64,000 bases of DNA from Anisakis pegreffii (GCA_035041965.1 JAPYMA010000079.1:62001-126000); one strand, 5' to 3'. Shown: positions 51,771 to 63,916, counted from the first letter of the stretch. The notes: a model not told the origin generated them from the sequence alone. Numbers and translations are program-made.

Positions 51771-54700
51771 GAATCGAACCAGGTGAGTGCAAGCGATGTT
51801 TAGACGACACCTGAACAAATATTGTTACCGTAATTTACTAGCACAAGATATTTGTGTACAATCAGTTCAAGTTGAAGTGCAGTTACTGCTCAATACGATA
51901 CCACTTCAGATTTATTGACGGCACAAGCTTTTTCAATATAGTATCGCATATATCAGATATTGATCTGTATGGAATACAGTGCTCTCAACACTGATCAGTT
52001 TGATCAGTTGCCGTAGGTGCCGCCAGAAAAACACTTCGGAATCTTATAGGAACACTTTTGTTATCGTGGAATTAACGTTTCATATAAGACTGTTTAGCGC
52101 TACTGACGACAATTTGAGCGATACTTATCTTCCATGACTCTATAACCAAAGATGATCCGAAACATTTGCCTAGTGTTGTTTTGGTTTGTGACTGTTCTCG
52201 AAAATTGGTGAAATTAACGATCGCTCAAATGTTGTTGTGCTCGGAAGATATTGCCCTTTAAATCGTTTCAAATTCTGCCGCACTGCAACAGTAAGTATCT
52301 GAAAATACACTGAATTGAGGCATTACCGAGGGTATGCTACATGTTGAGTCTTCTTGAAACGAGTCTCTGCAATTACAAGGTTGATTCTCTTTGTTCAGTA
52401 TGAACAGCGTTCTGTTTCAACAATAATCATTGGGGGCTGTGTGAATGATCGTTGCTGATCTTATAAAATTCATTATGCAATCTGCAAACCGTCCAAATAA
52501 CTGCTCTCTTACGTAAACCGCACTCAAAAAGAACCGATTTAGATTTATTCAAGCAAAAACACTCTTGATTAATGAATTAATGACCGTGTACGGTCAGAGA
52601 GACGGGCGATTGATTAGGTTTTTGTTTGTTTGCGACTCCTTTATATAAACTATCAAGAGCCGAAACAATCTCATTCTTTTCTTCACATTTTGTTATAAGT
52701 GAGTTATTTGATACTGACTGACAAAGAATGGAAATGCCAACGATCGTATGCTGGCTGTTAAGGTATTTCTTCCAAATGAAATGCTCTGCATGCACAATGA
52801 ATACGAATGATGAGGTGCTATGATCGGTTGCAGTCTTTGATAGTGATTTTGGTGTAGTGCTAAACGCCATCTGTTTGTCGCAGCATTATAAGAGAGCGCT
52901 TAATGAAGAATACTGCATATTTGTATTGGATAATAGGTGTGATACAGGAAGAAGAGACAGTGAACGACTCGATAGAGGTCGTTTCTTACTCAAAAACGTT
53001 AAGTGCATGAAAGAGTCAGCCAGCAGCCGTGTTTGTATATATAACTTCTGCAAAGCACTTCGGCAACACCTTTCACTCAGTATTGTCGAATCAAAGAGCT
53101 TGATTCTGCACAAACTTGCATTTGCATTTGATTGCAGTTGAACACTCAAACCATACCAATAGCCTGTAGAACCTATAAAATACATTTTCAATGCATTTTG
53201 TTACAGGAAAAGATGAATTGACCTTGTTGCAGTGATGGAAAGCGAATTGCTTTGGAGTAATTCTGACTTTTGACTTTATTCATTTATGATAGGCAATCCG
53301 TTGTGGCTTATTACTTGCAAAACTACTTCAGGTTTTACAGGCAGTTGAAATAGAACATTTTGATTATCGACAGATCATTTGCACAAGTTCCATTATGAAT
53401 GTTTCGGATGTATCTTTCTTAGATCAAACAGTTGTCAAGGCTATTGACAATATGGTATTATTTTATGAATTTACTCCGCGAAGAATGAGTAGTATGCTTA
53501 AAACGAAACATAATTAGATTTAGCATATGTCCCAGTTTTTGAGCTGCACATACATATCAAATTTCAAAACTCATCATTTCAAGATTCCTCATAAGCCTGG
53601 CAAAAATAATTTTGCGAAGATCCGAAATGGAAACATTCTTATTTCAGGTAGCAAAATCACGTTTCGCGATATCGTCGCTGCAAATTCACTCAACTCAAGT
53701 GGCAATGCCTCCATCGATTTGTCGTTTGCCAGCTCTGTGAAAATGCTCACAGAAAGATCGTTTTTAAGTCATTTTGTTGTATTTATTTTATCTCAGGAAT
53801 ATTCACTTAAAATGCTTCACATCATCACATCAGAATAAAAGACTTCGTCTCCTATTCTGATCCATCCGTATGGTCACTCGATAACATTGTTACCTTCAAT
53901 TGTCATTCCAATAGATTGTTATCTATAGTTTGCATATGAAATTCTCATTCTAACTTGAATCGTTTGAATCGCTTCTGTAATGATTGTGTAGAATTTCAAT
54001 TGTATGACTGTGAACAAATCGTCATTTCTTATTAACTATAAGTTTCACTCATCTTTTTCATCATTTTGTGTGAATAGCAATTGGACGAGTCGTAGACTGA
54101 ATTCAATTTCATAGCGTTAGTTTAAGGCAAAGTAAAGTTTCATCATTTTCTCGAATGATTTCGTAAATTTCGGTGTATTCTCTTGAGTAATTATTATTTT
54201 TCATCGTTTTATGTTAAAACAAATTTTGACTATGTTTTGTCTTATTATCCATTGCTAATGGTTTAATTTCGGTTTATTCATTGTTATTTTTGTCGATTCT
54301 TATTGCTCGTCTCATTTGTACTTATTTTGTTCGTTTGCTTTAACGGTGTTTTGCTCGATCCTCTGATGAATATTGTTTTTTCCATTCATGCCAAAGTTTT
54401 TTCGTCATTCTTTCACCGTACAAGCGAAATACAGTGGCCATTCTCTTGTGAACATTTCGAATATGTAATGCTTTCTGAAATATATTTGACTTAGTCAAAT
54501 TTTCATTCCCTTAAACAAAATTTCATAAAAAATCACAATCTGGACTAGTTGCTGACAATGTTAGTGGTAGCATTCCCATTTGAACATTTCAAGCAGAGTA
54601 TTCCAAGAAAACGCAGTCGATGGTGATATATTGATGGAATGTGCATTTTTTATTGCCATTGATCTATGAGTATGCTTTTAATCTATTCATGTTTCTTTCT

Positions 54701-56176
54701 CATATTGTTTTTCTTCAAATTTCTTCGATTGTTCCGTGTTAATTTCTCAACTACGCGAGATGATTGATATTGTTATCGTTGTTCTTCATTTGTTATCAAT
54801 AGTTATTTGGTGTTGGTGTTATAAAATAATGTCAAGACGGATGAAACTGATGGATGGTGTTATATTGCGTGAGGGAGGATACGGCATTGATGACAACAAT
54901 AATGATTAGTGTTTTGATGAATGAACCTCATTTGTTTGTTTGTGATTTTAATTTGAATTGCTTGTCATCTCATTCGATAAATCTATTTATGTCAGTTGCA
55001 GTTCAGCATTGATACTTGATCGCATTCTATCTCTTAACAAAACACTCATTTATGTTCTCTTATTTCACATCATAATTGCCTGCTGACCTCTCACAATTAG
55101 TCTATTATGTAAGGAAAACAGAACAGAACGATTGAACGTTAAACAGTGCACATCAATCTACAGTAAGCGGTCATTGCACTCCAAATAACTCACGGATTTG
55201 ATACGAAATTGGCAAAAATGCCTGTAAAGTGAACTGATTCTGAACCGTAATGCACCTGGAAGTAGTTGGGGCTTGCAAAAGACGCTCGATATTAGTGAAC
55301 TGCAGTTCTTCCTTTATTATAGTTGAAAATACAATCAATTCAAACGAGTGAAGGAATATCGCCTCTGCTATATTACCACTACATGTAGCAATAAACTTGT
55401 TTAGCACATGTGAATTTCTTTGCATGATCACATTGAGTGAACATTTGACCTATAAAATCATACTTTTTTATTGCATCGAAGTGATTTGACGTGAAAATTC
55501 CATCAAATTTTCTTAGAAATGACACTGTCAGCACGCAACATAAAATTTCATTTCTTTCTTAGTACAGAATATCATCTCAATAATCACTCACATGTCGCAT
55601 ACCCTTCCATTTGAGACACCTGAAAAATATGCCCTTCATGATGGATGTCTTTTGAAGGAAAACCTAAATTGGGGAAAAAAACGCTGACCCAATTTTGTAA
55701 CTACTTTATATATTCATGAAGAAAATCTCCGTATCCTTCTGCTTTGATAGTTCGGTGATTGCGTTTGCTTACAATTAGATATGGCCAAAAATATTTTCAA
55801 AATCTTCCAAAATTTCACCAATGTAGCTACTTGTGGTTTTTTCTCGATCCAACTTTGGTGGCTATTCCAGGTTTTATGATAGTAGATAGGAAGAGGGGAG
55901 GCTGTTATGCACGCGCGTACAAGGACACCTCTCAATAATTAGCCGTAACTAAGTTATGAGGGCTTGAAACTTTGAAAATTTTCGAAAAATTTATTTTCGA
56001 GTTAAGAGCACTAGGACAAAGGTCTTACATAGTACTATCTACTATTCAAATATCAGGCCTGGATCTCAAGCGGTTGCTTACACCGAAACACCGTCTCTTG
56101 TCAGCTGATTGCTGTTTTAATTTGTTTATGAAATTCATTGATGAAGGTTGCGTTTTCATCAGCGTGAAAGAAATAA
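51771..56176. other. Intergenic, with competing short frames only
   Basis: At 52577-53191 frames of 94-101 codons overlap on both strands. Within it, a plus-strand segment (about 52887-52945) has a GTTTGTCGCAG acceptor and an AG|GTGTGA donor. A frame at 53649-53838 (+) follows TTATTTCAG. None of these can be joined into a gene or assigned to a family. No RNA gene was seen. Confidence 0.4.
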
Positions 56177-56851
56177 GTTGTTGCTCATTATTGCAATTGG
56201 TTATGATTGCATGAAAAACTATTGTCTGTGACACGCTCACATCAAACTGTTTCAAATGGATTCTCATTCTTTTTAGACGTGTTGTATTCACTCTCATAGC
56301 TATTGCATGAGAATACCGTTCTCTTCATGACTTTTTATCATTCTCTTCGTCTCATTTCGCTTAACAGTTACAATCAAATTCTTATTCTGTGACATACACT
56401 ATTTACTTGATACGTTGACGAGTGTTGATAACCGACGTCAACAATACAACAATTGAATATTATTGTTCAACAACGGTCGACAATCAAATGATCAATAATA
56501 GAGTGTATTTGACAGAATGAGAATTTGACTTTAACTGTTGAATAAAATGAATGAGAAGTTATCAGAAGAGAACACTTTTGCTGATAAAAGTCATGAGAGC
56601 GACTATAACAGCTCTGAAAAGAATGAAAACTCTGTTAGAACGAATGAAAACTATGTTCGGCTCAGAAAAGCTAATGATACTCATGGGAAAATGAAGAATG
56701 TTGCCATCAACTAACCACATTTACATACCGGAGTTAAAAAACACCGTTACAATAACAACTGTAGGGAATACTAATTCCCGAACTCCTTCACTGCCCCTCG
56801 ACACCACCAAACTTCCCTAAACGGGTAATTTCACCCGCATGAGAGCCATTG
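56177..56851 (+). mobile_element. Truncated non-autonomous hAT element, copy 2 (collagen upstream)
   Basis: The block is similar to the element at 62347-63060 in reverse orientation and parallel to the E1-intron copy. The right end is kept in decayed form: GACACCACCAAACTTCC, an ACGGGTAATTTCACCC block, then TGAGAGCCATTG (56840-56851), compared with TGAGAACCACTG in the intact copy. The left terminal repeat is lost. Its right end lies 185 bp before the collagen start codon, in what should be that gene's promoter. Confidence 0.75.
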
Positions 56852-57028
56852 AGTTAGACTGAAGTCAAACGGAGTGATTCTGAACCTGTAGCGATCGATG
56901 ATGACCAATGATCAGCCTTTTCTATGCAGTAGACAATTTTGGGCAGTTAGGAACTGATTTATTCGTTCAGATATTGTGAGAAATTGTAGTTGATAGAGTA
57001 AAATGCGTAAAAGAAATGTTTGAATGAA

Positions 57029-57035
57029 GTTTCAG
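57029..57035 (+). promoter_or_regulatory. Probable spliced-leader acceptor of the collagen
   Basis: GTTTCAG ends one base before the collagen ATG. No plausible upstream coding exon is seen and the protein start is the usual one for cuticle collagens, so a spliced leader would supply nearly the whole 5' UTR. Confidence 0.6.
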
Positions 57036-57036
57036 G

Positions 57037-59455
57037 ATGAAGTTTTATACAGCCACATTTATCGCTTCATCTGCCAGTGGCGTAGCGTTGTTGGCTTGTT
57101 TAGTGGCTGTTTTATACGTTTACAATGATGTGCAGTCGATATGGATGCAAATCGATGCTGAAATGAGCGCATTCCGGGTTTTTCTTCGCTTTTTTATTTT
57201 ATCAAGCCTAATAATGAGACTAAGCACAATCATTTACCGTTTTCAACATCAAATGATTCAAACAGAGAGCTTTTTTGCATACTTACAATATGTGAAGTTT
57301 CCAAAGTATTCGGTGTTTTCTTCACAGGCAACAACAGATGATCTATGGCACGATATGATGCGTCTTGGTGCAAATAGATCGAGAATCCGTCGGCAAGGCG
57401 GCTATGGTTCAGGATCGCTTTCGAGCGGTGGTAAAGCTGCAGAACACGGTCACGACAGCAGTTTCGGTATCGAACCAACGTCCAGTGATGGCTCCTCCTC
57501 TTCACATTTGGACAGCCTCGGTCCTATTGGTCCTGAGGGGCGTCCAGGTTTCGACTATGGAGGTGGTAGTGGCGGCGATGCTAGCACTGGCGAGGATGGT
57601 TCCGGGAGTGGCTCAGGAAATGATGGCGAAAGACTGAAAGGTTTCGCGCCAGGAACTCCACCAGGTGCGCTACCTCCAGGCGTGCCACCATCGATTGCCG
57701 GGGGACCGAATCTGGAACGTGAGGGAGCGCAAGGAAATTGTGGTAGGCTGCTAGTTTTCATAAACGAATACTTGAATCAAACTCATTTATAGTTTCACTC
57801 AGTTTTTCATCAACTCATTGGGGTATATGGCATCGCAGTACAGTTCAAGATTCACTTTAATATCGCATCGTTCCAGCATAAACTTCATCTATACACCTGA
57901 ATTCGATACCAAGCAAATCGCAATATCAGTGCAAGTAGTGCACACCAAAGATTTGCTGCCGTACATCCAACTAGACAACCTTCAAGATCGTACTTGTATG
58001 AAATCGATCGTTTCAGTATGTCGCGCAGACAACAACTGCCCACGAGGACCGCCAGGGCCTAAGGGTGCACCAGGACCGAAAGGACCCAACGGTCCGGATG
58101 GCGTTGATGGCCTACCCGGAGCAGATGCCGAAGATGTGGAAATTCAACGTGGAACAAGCGGATGTTTCTATTGCCCGCCGGGTCCATCGGGCCCACCGGG
58201 AGCTGTCGGTAAAACTGGACCACGTGGACTACCCGGTGCACCTGGACGGCCAGGAGCACCAGGCAAAGATGGCGACCCAGGACCCACTGGAGAGCCAGGA
58301 TCTCCTGGACCGCCAGGTATTTTCAAGAGTGATTGCTAACCATCATTGAAATACGTGATATTCTTCACGAACAGCTCCAAAATTCCATTCATTTCAAAAT
58401 GTTAGTTGTTTCGCCGATCAGTTTAGCAGCTAACGTTCGCACATTATGCCTCCAGATCAATAGCCACATTTATGCTGACTGACTATCGAGTGAGGAGCTT
58501 AGGCTTTCTACTTGATCATCACTGTTCCTTTATCAAACAGAGTTTGCCCATGCTATTCGACCAGATTGAAAATTCAGGCCCTGACGGTCCACCAGGACCA
58601 CCTGGACCAAGAGGGAAGGATGCTGAACATATCATTGGGGTGAAGGGACCTAAAGGAGCACGCGGACCCCAGGGACCAAGAGGACCACCTGGAGACAAAG
58701 GCCTAGATGCACCGATTGGAGAAGTAGGGCCAGAAGGACCACAAGGCGAGTGCATTTGCTTCTAAAGTGGTGACATAACATCAGATGAACTAACACGAAA
58801 TTATGTGAACTTAATTTTATCGATCAAATGATTCGCGTTGATCAAGAATGTGAATGTGAAAAGAATTTGCTAAAAATTTCAGGTCCACCCGGGCCAAAGG
58901 GACCACCAGGACCCGATGGTGAACAAGGTGAGCCTGGAAACCGAGGACGGCCAGGCAAAGATGCTGAGGTCAGAATTTTTATTAACTCGATGTTATCAAC
59001 AATCTCAACGGTGTTCTTTGTCAGTATGCAAAAGTCATTTTCACATTCATCCAGAACAAAAATGAATAAATCATTATTCTTGATCAAGTCGCATGTTTCT
59101 GGCTTTTTTTTCATTTTTGAACCTGGTTTGAGAAGCAAAGCTGTGTTTTCTAAGGCCTTCAGATTCCGCTACTATTGATCGGCTTTTTTCATTGTAATAC
59201 TTTCTGTATTGTTACTAAATTTTGGTATGAAGCAATTGATCGATTGAGATCACTAAACTAAAGTGTGCTATACCAATTAGGTAACAAATATTTGTCTTCC
59301 TGAACACCGAATAAACAAATCATGCGTTTAAGTTTCCATTGAATGCAAAAATCATGAGTTTTAAATTTTGTTCACTGATTCACTGTTCATTTCAGTATTG
59401 CCCGTGTCCAGTTCGTACACCAAAGGCCAAAAAGCTTGCTGCCAAGAAAGCGTAA
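57037..59455 (+). CDS. Nematode cuticle collagen, 6 exons
   Basis: It is a structural collagen of the cuticle, secreted by the hypodermis. The exons are 57037-57177, 57328-57742, 58017-58316, 58578-58745, 58883-58968 and 59396-59455. All phases match, giving 389 aa. Residues 1-47 form the nematode cuticle collagen N-terminal domain with a single membrane or signal segment ([17 protein letters not shown]). It is followed by [10 protein letters not shown] and a subtilisin-type processing site (RSRIRR, then Q). A Gly/Ser-rich linker leads to a CVC...C cluster and then Gly-X-Y blocks. Those blocks are interrupted by [22 protein letters not shown] and by two short GKDAE-type breaks. The C-terminus is YCPCP followed by a lysine-rich tail. 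Intron 4 appears to use a GC donor (CAAG|GCGAGT, 58746). Intron 1 is 150 bp and has no in-frame stop, so its retention would keep the frame. The ATG lies one base after GAAGTTTCAG, which suggests trans-splicing. The exact C. elegans orthologue is not identified. Confidence 0.93.
58746..58747 (+). promoter_or_regulatory. GC 5' splice site of collagen intron 4
   Basis: The exon ends CCACAAG and the intron would begin GCGAGT. Splicing to AAATTTCAG at 58882 continues the Gly-X-Y frame exactly (GPQ, then GPPGPKG). Reading through gives a stop after six residues. Confidence 0.7.
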
Positions 59456-59733
59456 TTCAATCGCATCGCATACATTCATCAATTCAGCCTCTCTTTCATT
59501 CCTATCTATTCATGATTCTTTATATTCTGCGTACCCACTGCTTATTTCATAATACTCGTTTTAGCATTGCACTCAATCCAATGAAATGCATCGCTTTGTG
59601 TGTTGATGTGTTTGCTTTCATTGGGAGTCTATTTCACAATCACACGAATTGTTGTGCACGAACTGTATTCATCTGAGTCGCAACAAAATTACAAATCATT
59701 TAAGCATAAATGAGCGATGATGAGCAAATGAAA

Positions 59734-62700
59734 CTATTTGATTTTGAGGTGTTTCTTGAAAATTTTCTCCAGAATCTTCTCCATTTCTTTCGTATCAATA
59801 GCACACGTAAACTCGAGTTCGAGTTGCTCTTGATGAGCCGAGCATCGTTCCATGATGCATGATTCAAAGAACGCTTTCGCATCTGATAACTTCGTGGAAC
59901 CTTCAAAGAGTCGGTGAATTAAGTGATGTCTTTCATATTAGATGGCATCTTTACCTTTAATAAACAGCATAATAAATTGATGAAAAACAAAAACATTGTA
60001 TGACTACATACCGCTATATTCCGGAAAATAGTTTTTAATCGGTACTTTAGTGACCTTTTCGGCCAATACGTCGACTTCGTTCAGGAAAACAAAGATCCAT
60101 GTGGACTGAAATTTTGGCTCAGCACAAATGTGCTCCAATAAATCCATTGCATCTTGAAGTCGGATCTGAAATTTGTATCGCTGAAAGAGTTTCAGGAACG
60201 GAACAGATCTGAAGGAGTTTTCAATATTTGTGTATGCTCTATTGAAATCTCACGAAAAACAATCCAAAATCATCGAAAATCAAACTAGTTGAGGGAACTA
60301 AACAAATAAACAGTTCGCTGGTAAGAGCTTAAGTAGGTTTGGTCGAAACAATGGAACTTTATCGGCAGTTTTCGGTGAAAGGACATGAAATCTACCGTAT
60401 CGTCATCCTCGCTAATCTTTTGATCGTATTCCGAGATAGCAATGCAAAAAATTATCGCATCTATTCCATCGTACATTGTGGCCCATTTTCGACGATCTAT
60501 TTTTTGACCGCCGAAATCGAACAATCTGAATATATGATACTTACTAGTGTTCATTCCGAATAATCTGAACTACTGAAGACGTAGTGAAATCCGTGAATCG
60601 GTATTATGAACTTCAATAGAGCCTGGATGCTGCACAGATTATGCTAAGTAATGAACTTGAAAAACTCACTGATAGGTGCGATTATGCACGGTGAATATAA
60701 CATTTTGTAGGCCAATCGTAGGACAGTACACCATGACGAGGTCTTGTGGTGTCGGCATATAATCGAGAGCGTTGATCCGTTCCAGTGAATCCAAAAAACT
60801 TGAAAGAAATCCACTCATATATAAGCATTTATGATTGTTCACTACGTAAACACCTTTAAAATGCTCACGAAGTGTTCAAAACTCTCGGCATCTCACTGAA
60901 CCTTAAGTATCACAACGACCCTTGCAAAGTTGATTTCGAAAAGAAGAACTGACTATTTTGTTGAATCGTTCAGATTGTATTCTGATCGCCTCTCATAGAT
61001 CTCTTGCACTGAAGCGTCGTGCCACAGTGAAATGACTGCATCGTATTGCAGCGGATTGAGTTGAGTGAAAACACCTTCCAACTCATTCATCACTAATTGA
61101 GCATTTTTCTGAAACTTCAGAAATCTGTATTTTGAGAATATTGGTAGGTAGCAGTAAGCTTATCCAGGAACCTGGTAAGTCTCAGGCACAGATTCTGTGG
61201 CCAAACAACTCAAGTTCAGTTCTATTTGAGTTCATCAATCTGAGTTCGGATTCTAACTGTCAAGAGAACTGAAGAACTGGCAATTAGTTATAAAGAAATG
61301 AGGAAGGATGAGGAATAAGTGACCGTAGGGTGCAGTCATATTTCCAAGCAAATAAAGGTGAGAACTGCGTACGAGTAACGAATACAGTTCTAGAACTAAC
61401 CACATTTTTCGGATCAGCAAATTCCATGTTGATTTTTTGCAAGTACACGATCATGGATTTCATTGAGTTGATGATATTCTCGAAAATAAATCCTCGCCTA
61501 TGCATCATTTCAACTTCTGTGAAATTCTGATTGTACAGCTTTCTGAAACGACCGTTCGTTGAGCATTCTGTGCTTCACTGGATCAATAAGTTATGAATAC
61601 ATGCTCAACTTGATTCGGATGTGGACGATATTTGAGGATTTATAGGATAATATCAGGATGATGATACAAGCAATGCTGATCAAGAACGCCAACTGCTATG
61701 AGGAACATTTCACCCAAATACGAAATCCGCATAACGTGGTTCAAGATTTATGGGTTTCGCACAGCAAAATATTTTACTCAGGAGTTTTACTTCCACAGCT
61801 TACACATTCTTTTCTCTTTCCTAATAGATGCTCATTGTCAGTGTCAACACCTCTCAAATTTCTATTGCGAAAGAGAAATCCTACCTTATTTGTTCCAGCA
61901 CTGTGGTTTTACCGGATTCAGCAGGTCCTGAAAACAAGTCCGAACATTACACTTAAATGAAAGTACTCGTACAGTGCTGCAGAAGAAATGATAGACAACA
62001 GCTATGTGATTACCCAAAAGGAGCAGTCGTATTGTATCCGAGGTCTCCTCTGGTTGATGTTCAACAGTTTCGATCAATTGTTCCACTTTTGTTTCAGGTA
62101 ACGGACTCAGTGGAGATGCTTGTTGAGCAACTGCTGTTACGGTATTGCTGGCAACCACGTTGTTGGTCTCTTGCGACACGGCTTTCTTTGTCTCAACCAC
62201 ATCGTTACTATCGCACACCTGAAAGCTTTCACAACTTTCCTTCAAACTTCACCTATTATCGACCAATTCGATCTAACCGATAAAAGTCACAACAGTGCTA
62301 AGATCCACGTTTGATAAGATACGTTAATATAATAACTTTGCTATACCAGTGGTTCTCACAGAGGGTAAAATTACCCATTTTTGGTAATTTGGAGGTGTCA
62401 AGAGGTCCTACTTTCTGAGTATTATTAGCTGGTCCGGGCCTAACAAGGTTTTCGTTCGTTTTAACAGGGTTTTCATTCTTTTCGAGCTGTTATAATCGCT
62501 CTCATGACTTTTATCACCAAAACTGTTCTGTTCTGCTGATTTCTCATTCATTTCATTCAACAATCAAAGTCAAATTCTCATTCTATCAAATGCACTCTAT
62601 AATTGATCATTTGATTGTCGACCGTTGTTGAACTATAATATTCAATTGTTGTATTGTTGACTTCGGTTGTCAACACTCGTCAACGTATCAAGTAAATAGT

Positions 62701-63162
62701 GTATGTCACAGAATAAGAATTTGATTGTAACTGTTAAGCGAAATGAGACGAAGAGAATGATAAAAAGTGATGAAGAGAACGGTATTCTCATGCAATAGCT
62801 ATGAGAGTGAATACAACACGTCTGAAAAGAATGAGAATCCATGTGAATCAGTTTGAAGTGAGCGTGTCGCAGACAATAGCTTTTCATGCAATCATAATCA
62901 ATTGCAATAATGAGCAACACAATGGTCTATGAGGTTGCTTCTCATAGGAAGTGAAATTACCCGTTTTGAGTAATTTAGAGTTGTCGGGGAGGGGGAGGGT
63001 AACGGCAGCCTGCCATATCATCCGTACGGGTAATGGAGCACCGGAACGTGAGAACCACTGTATTATACGGTAAAACGTCCACCAGACGTCCAAATCTTGA
63101 TAATTGCTAAGATTTGGATGGTGAAAAGATACGTTAACCTGCGAGGAGTTGGTGCAGCCCAT
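59734..63162 (-). CDS. G-protein alpha subunit, divergent, 9 exons
   Basis: A heterotrimeric G-protein alpha subunit that should act at the inner face of the plasma membrane below seven-helix receptors. The exons on the minus strand are 63162-63133 (or -63139), 62218-62014, 61927-61885, 61542-61401, 61108-60954, 60798-60670, 60525-60396, 60165-60012 and 59900-59734. Every phase matches, for about 384 aa. The start MGCTNSS is a myristoylation and palmitoylation motif. A long acidic insert of about 55 residues precedes the P-loop LLLLGPAESGKTT, where the usual form is GAGESGKST. The helical domain shows GFIFENIINSMKS and EYNLNDSTKYFLDSLERI. At switch I the normal R-V-K-T-T-G is Y-C-P-T-I-G, so the GTPase arginine is missing. 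Switch II DFGGQK keeps Gln. NKxD is NEVD, and the late loop is TCAIDT. The C-terminus ends HLKIK, without a pertussis-toxin cysteine. It resembles the nematode-expanded chemosensory gpa class rather than Gi, Gq, Gs or G12. Intron 1 holds an intact hAT element. Confidence 0.92.
61577..61655 (+). repeat. Direct repeat copy a (G-alpha intron 3)
   Basis: About 79 bp beginning CACTGGATCAATAAG and ending GGATAATATC. A diverged second copy lies at 63527-63621 in the same orientation, 1.95 kb away, beyond the 5' end of the G-alpha gene. Confidence 0.7.
62347..63060 (-). mobile_element. Complete non-autonomous hAT element (G-alpha intron 1)
   Basis: The element is 714 bp with 12-bp terminal inverted repeats: CAGTGGTTCTCA at 62347-62358 and TGAGAACCACTG at 63049-63060. 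This is the classic hAT consensus. The flanks TGCTATAC (62339-62346) and TATTATAC (63061-63068) agree at 6 of 8 positions, an aged 8-bp target-site duplication of the hAT type. Subterminal blocks with (T)ACCC near both ends are further imperfect inverted repeats. It has no transposase frame. The element makes up most of intron 1 of the G-alpha gene. Confidence 0.88.
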
Positions 63163-63526
63163 TTATAGATCAACCAACGTTTAGATCAAATTCCATTCGA
63201 GAATTCGATTACGTGAACAGCTCATCATGATACTGAACTGCAGCAACCAACAACCTGCAATGTTGACTAGGCAATATTGCGCCTACTTTCGTGAGTTCGA
63301 ATCTCGGAACATCAAAATTCGACATTGTTTTAACACCAAGTGATTCACATTCGTAATTAGGTACATATTGCTACTGAATTATCGGAACAAATGCGTTGTT
63401 TTCCATGCAGTAGAGCTTTGCTGGAGTGTACGAATTCAGCATACCAAGAATTGAGGATGAGCATGTTGATTGAGTGATGTGAAATCATCAAAACTACAAA
63501 CACTGCTATTGGATCAATAAGATATT

Positions 63527-63621
63527 CACTGGATCAATAAGATATGAATAGATGCTCAATTTGGTTCTTCTCATGTTGATTCGCATGTGAACGATATTCC
63601 ATGATTAATAGGATAATATCA
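63527..63621 (+). repeat. Direct repeat copy b (upstream of G-alpha)
   Basis: Diverged copy of 61577-61655, with a small insertion around TTCTTCTCATGTTGATTCGC. Shared landmarks are GGATCAATAAG, ATGCTCAA, GAACGATAT (GGACGATAT in the other copy) and TAGGATAATATC. Confidence 0.7.
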
Positions 63622-63916
63622 AACCGGCATCTTACCGTGTTTCAACAATGAGATACATTATTTTGAGGAGATGAAGCAACACTGTAAACAGTCACGTCAG
63701 ACGTTAAAATAAAATTCCTGGAGTCCAATTGTGTACTATGACAGACTCATGTGCGCATCGTAACGATTACTTTCGATGAACGAGCGACAATACGATAAAG
63801 TTAGTTAATTTTAGAGGAGTGATACGAGATGCTTAATAAAAGCTACTTCATATGTGATTACCGAGTGCAAAAGTGTTTATTAAAAGTGCAATTGGTATAA
63901 TTCAGAGTTGAACTCA

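Noticed and set aside
57555..57761. Proline-rich minus-strand frame
   Set aside because: It is the antisense shadow of the Gly/Pro-rich collagen codons; the same holds for 58519-58755 and 58842-59138.
57818..58016. Upstream extension of the collagen exon 3 frame with its own ATG
   Set aside because: The acceptor at 58016 joins exon 2 in phase and restores the typical cysteine cluster before Gly-X-Y; the extension has no collagen-like features.
62642..62920. 92-codon minus-strand frame
   Set aside because: It lies wholly inside the non-autonomous hAT element and has no transposase similarity.
63293..63302. tRNA-like T-loop TTCGAATCTC
   Set aside because: No acceptor stem, D-arm or anticodon arm could be paired around it.
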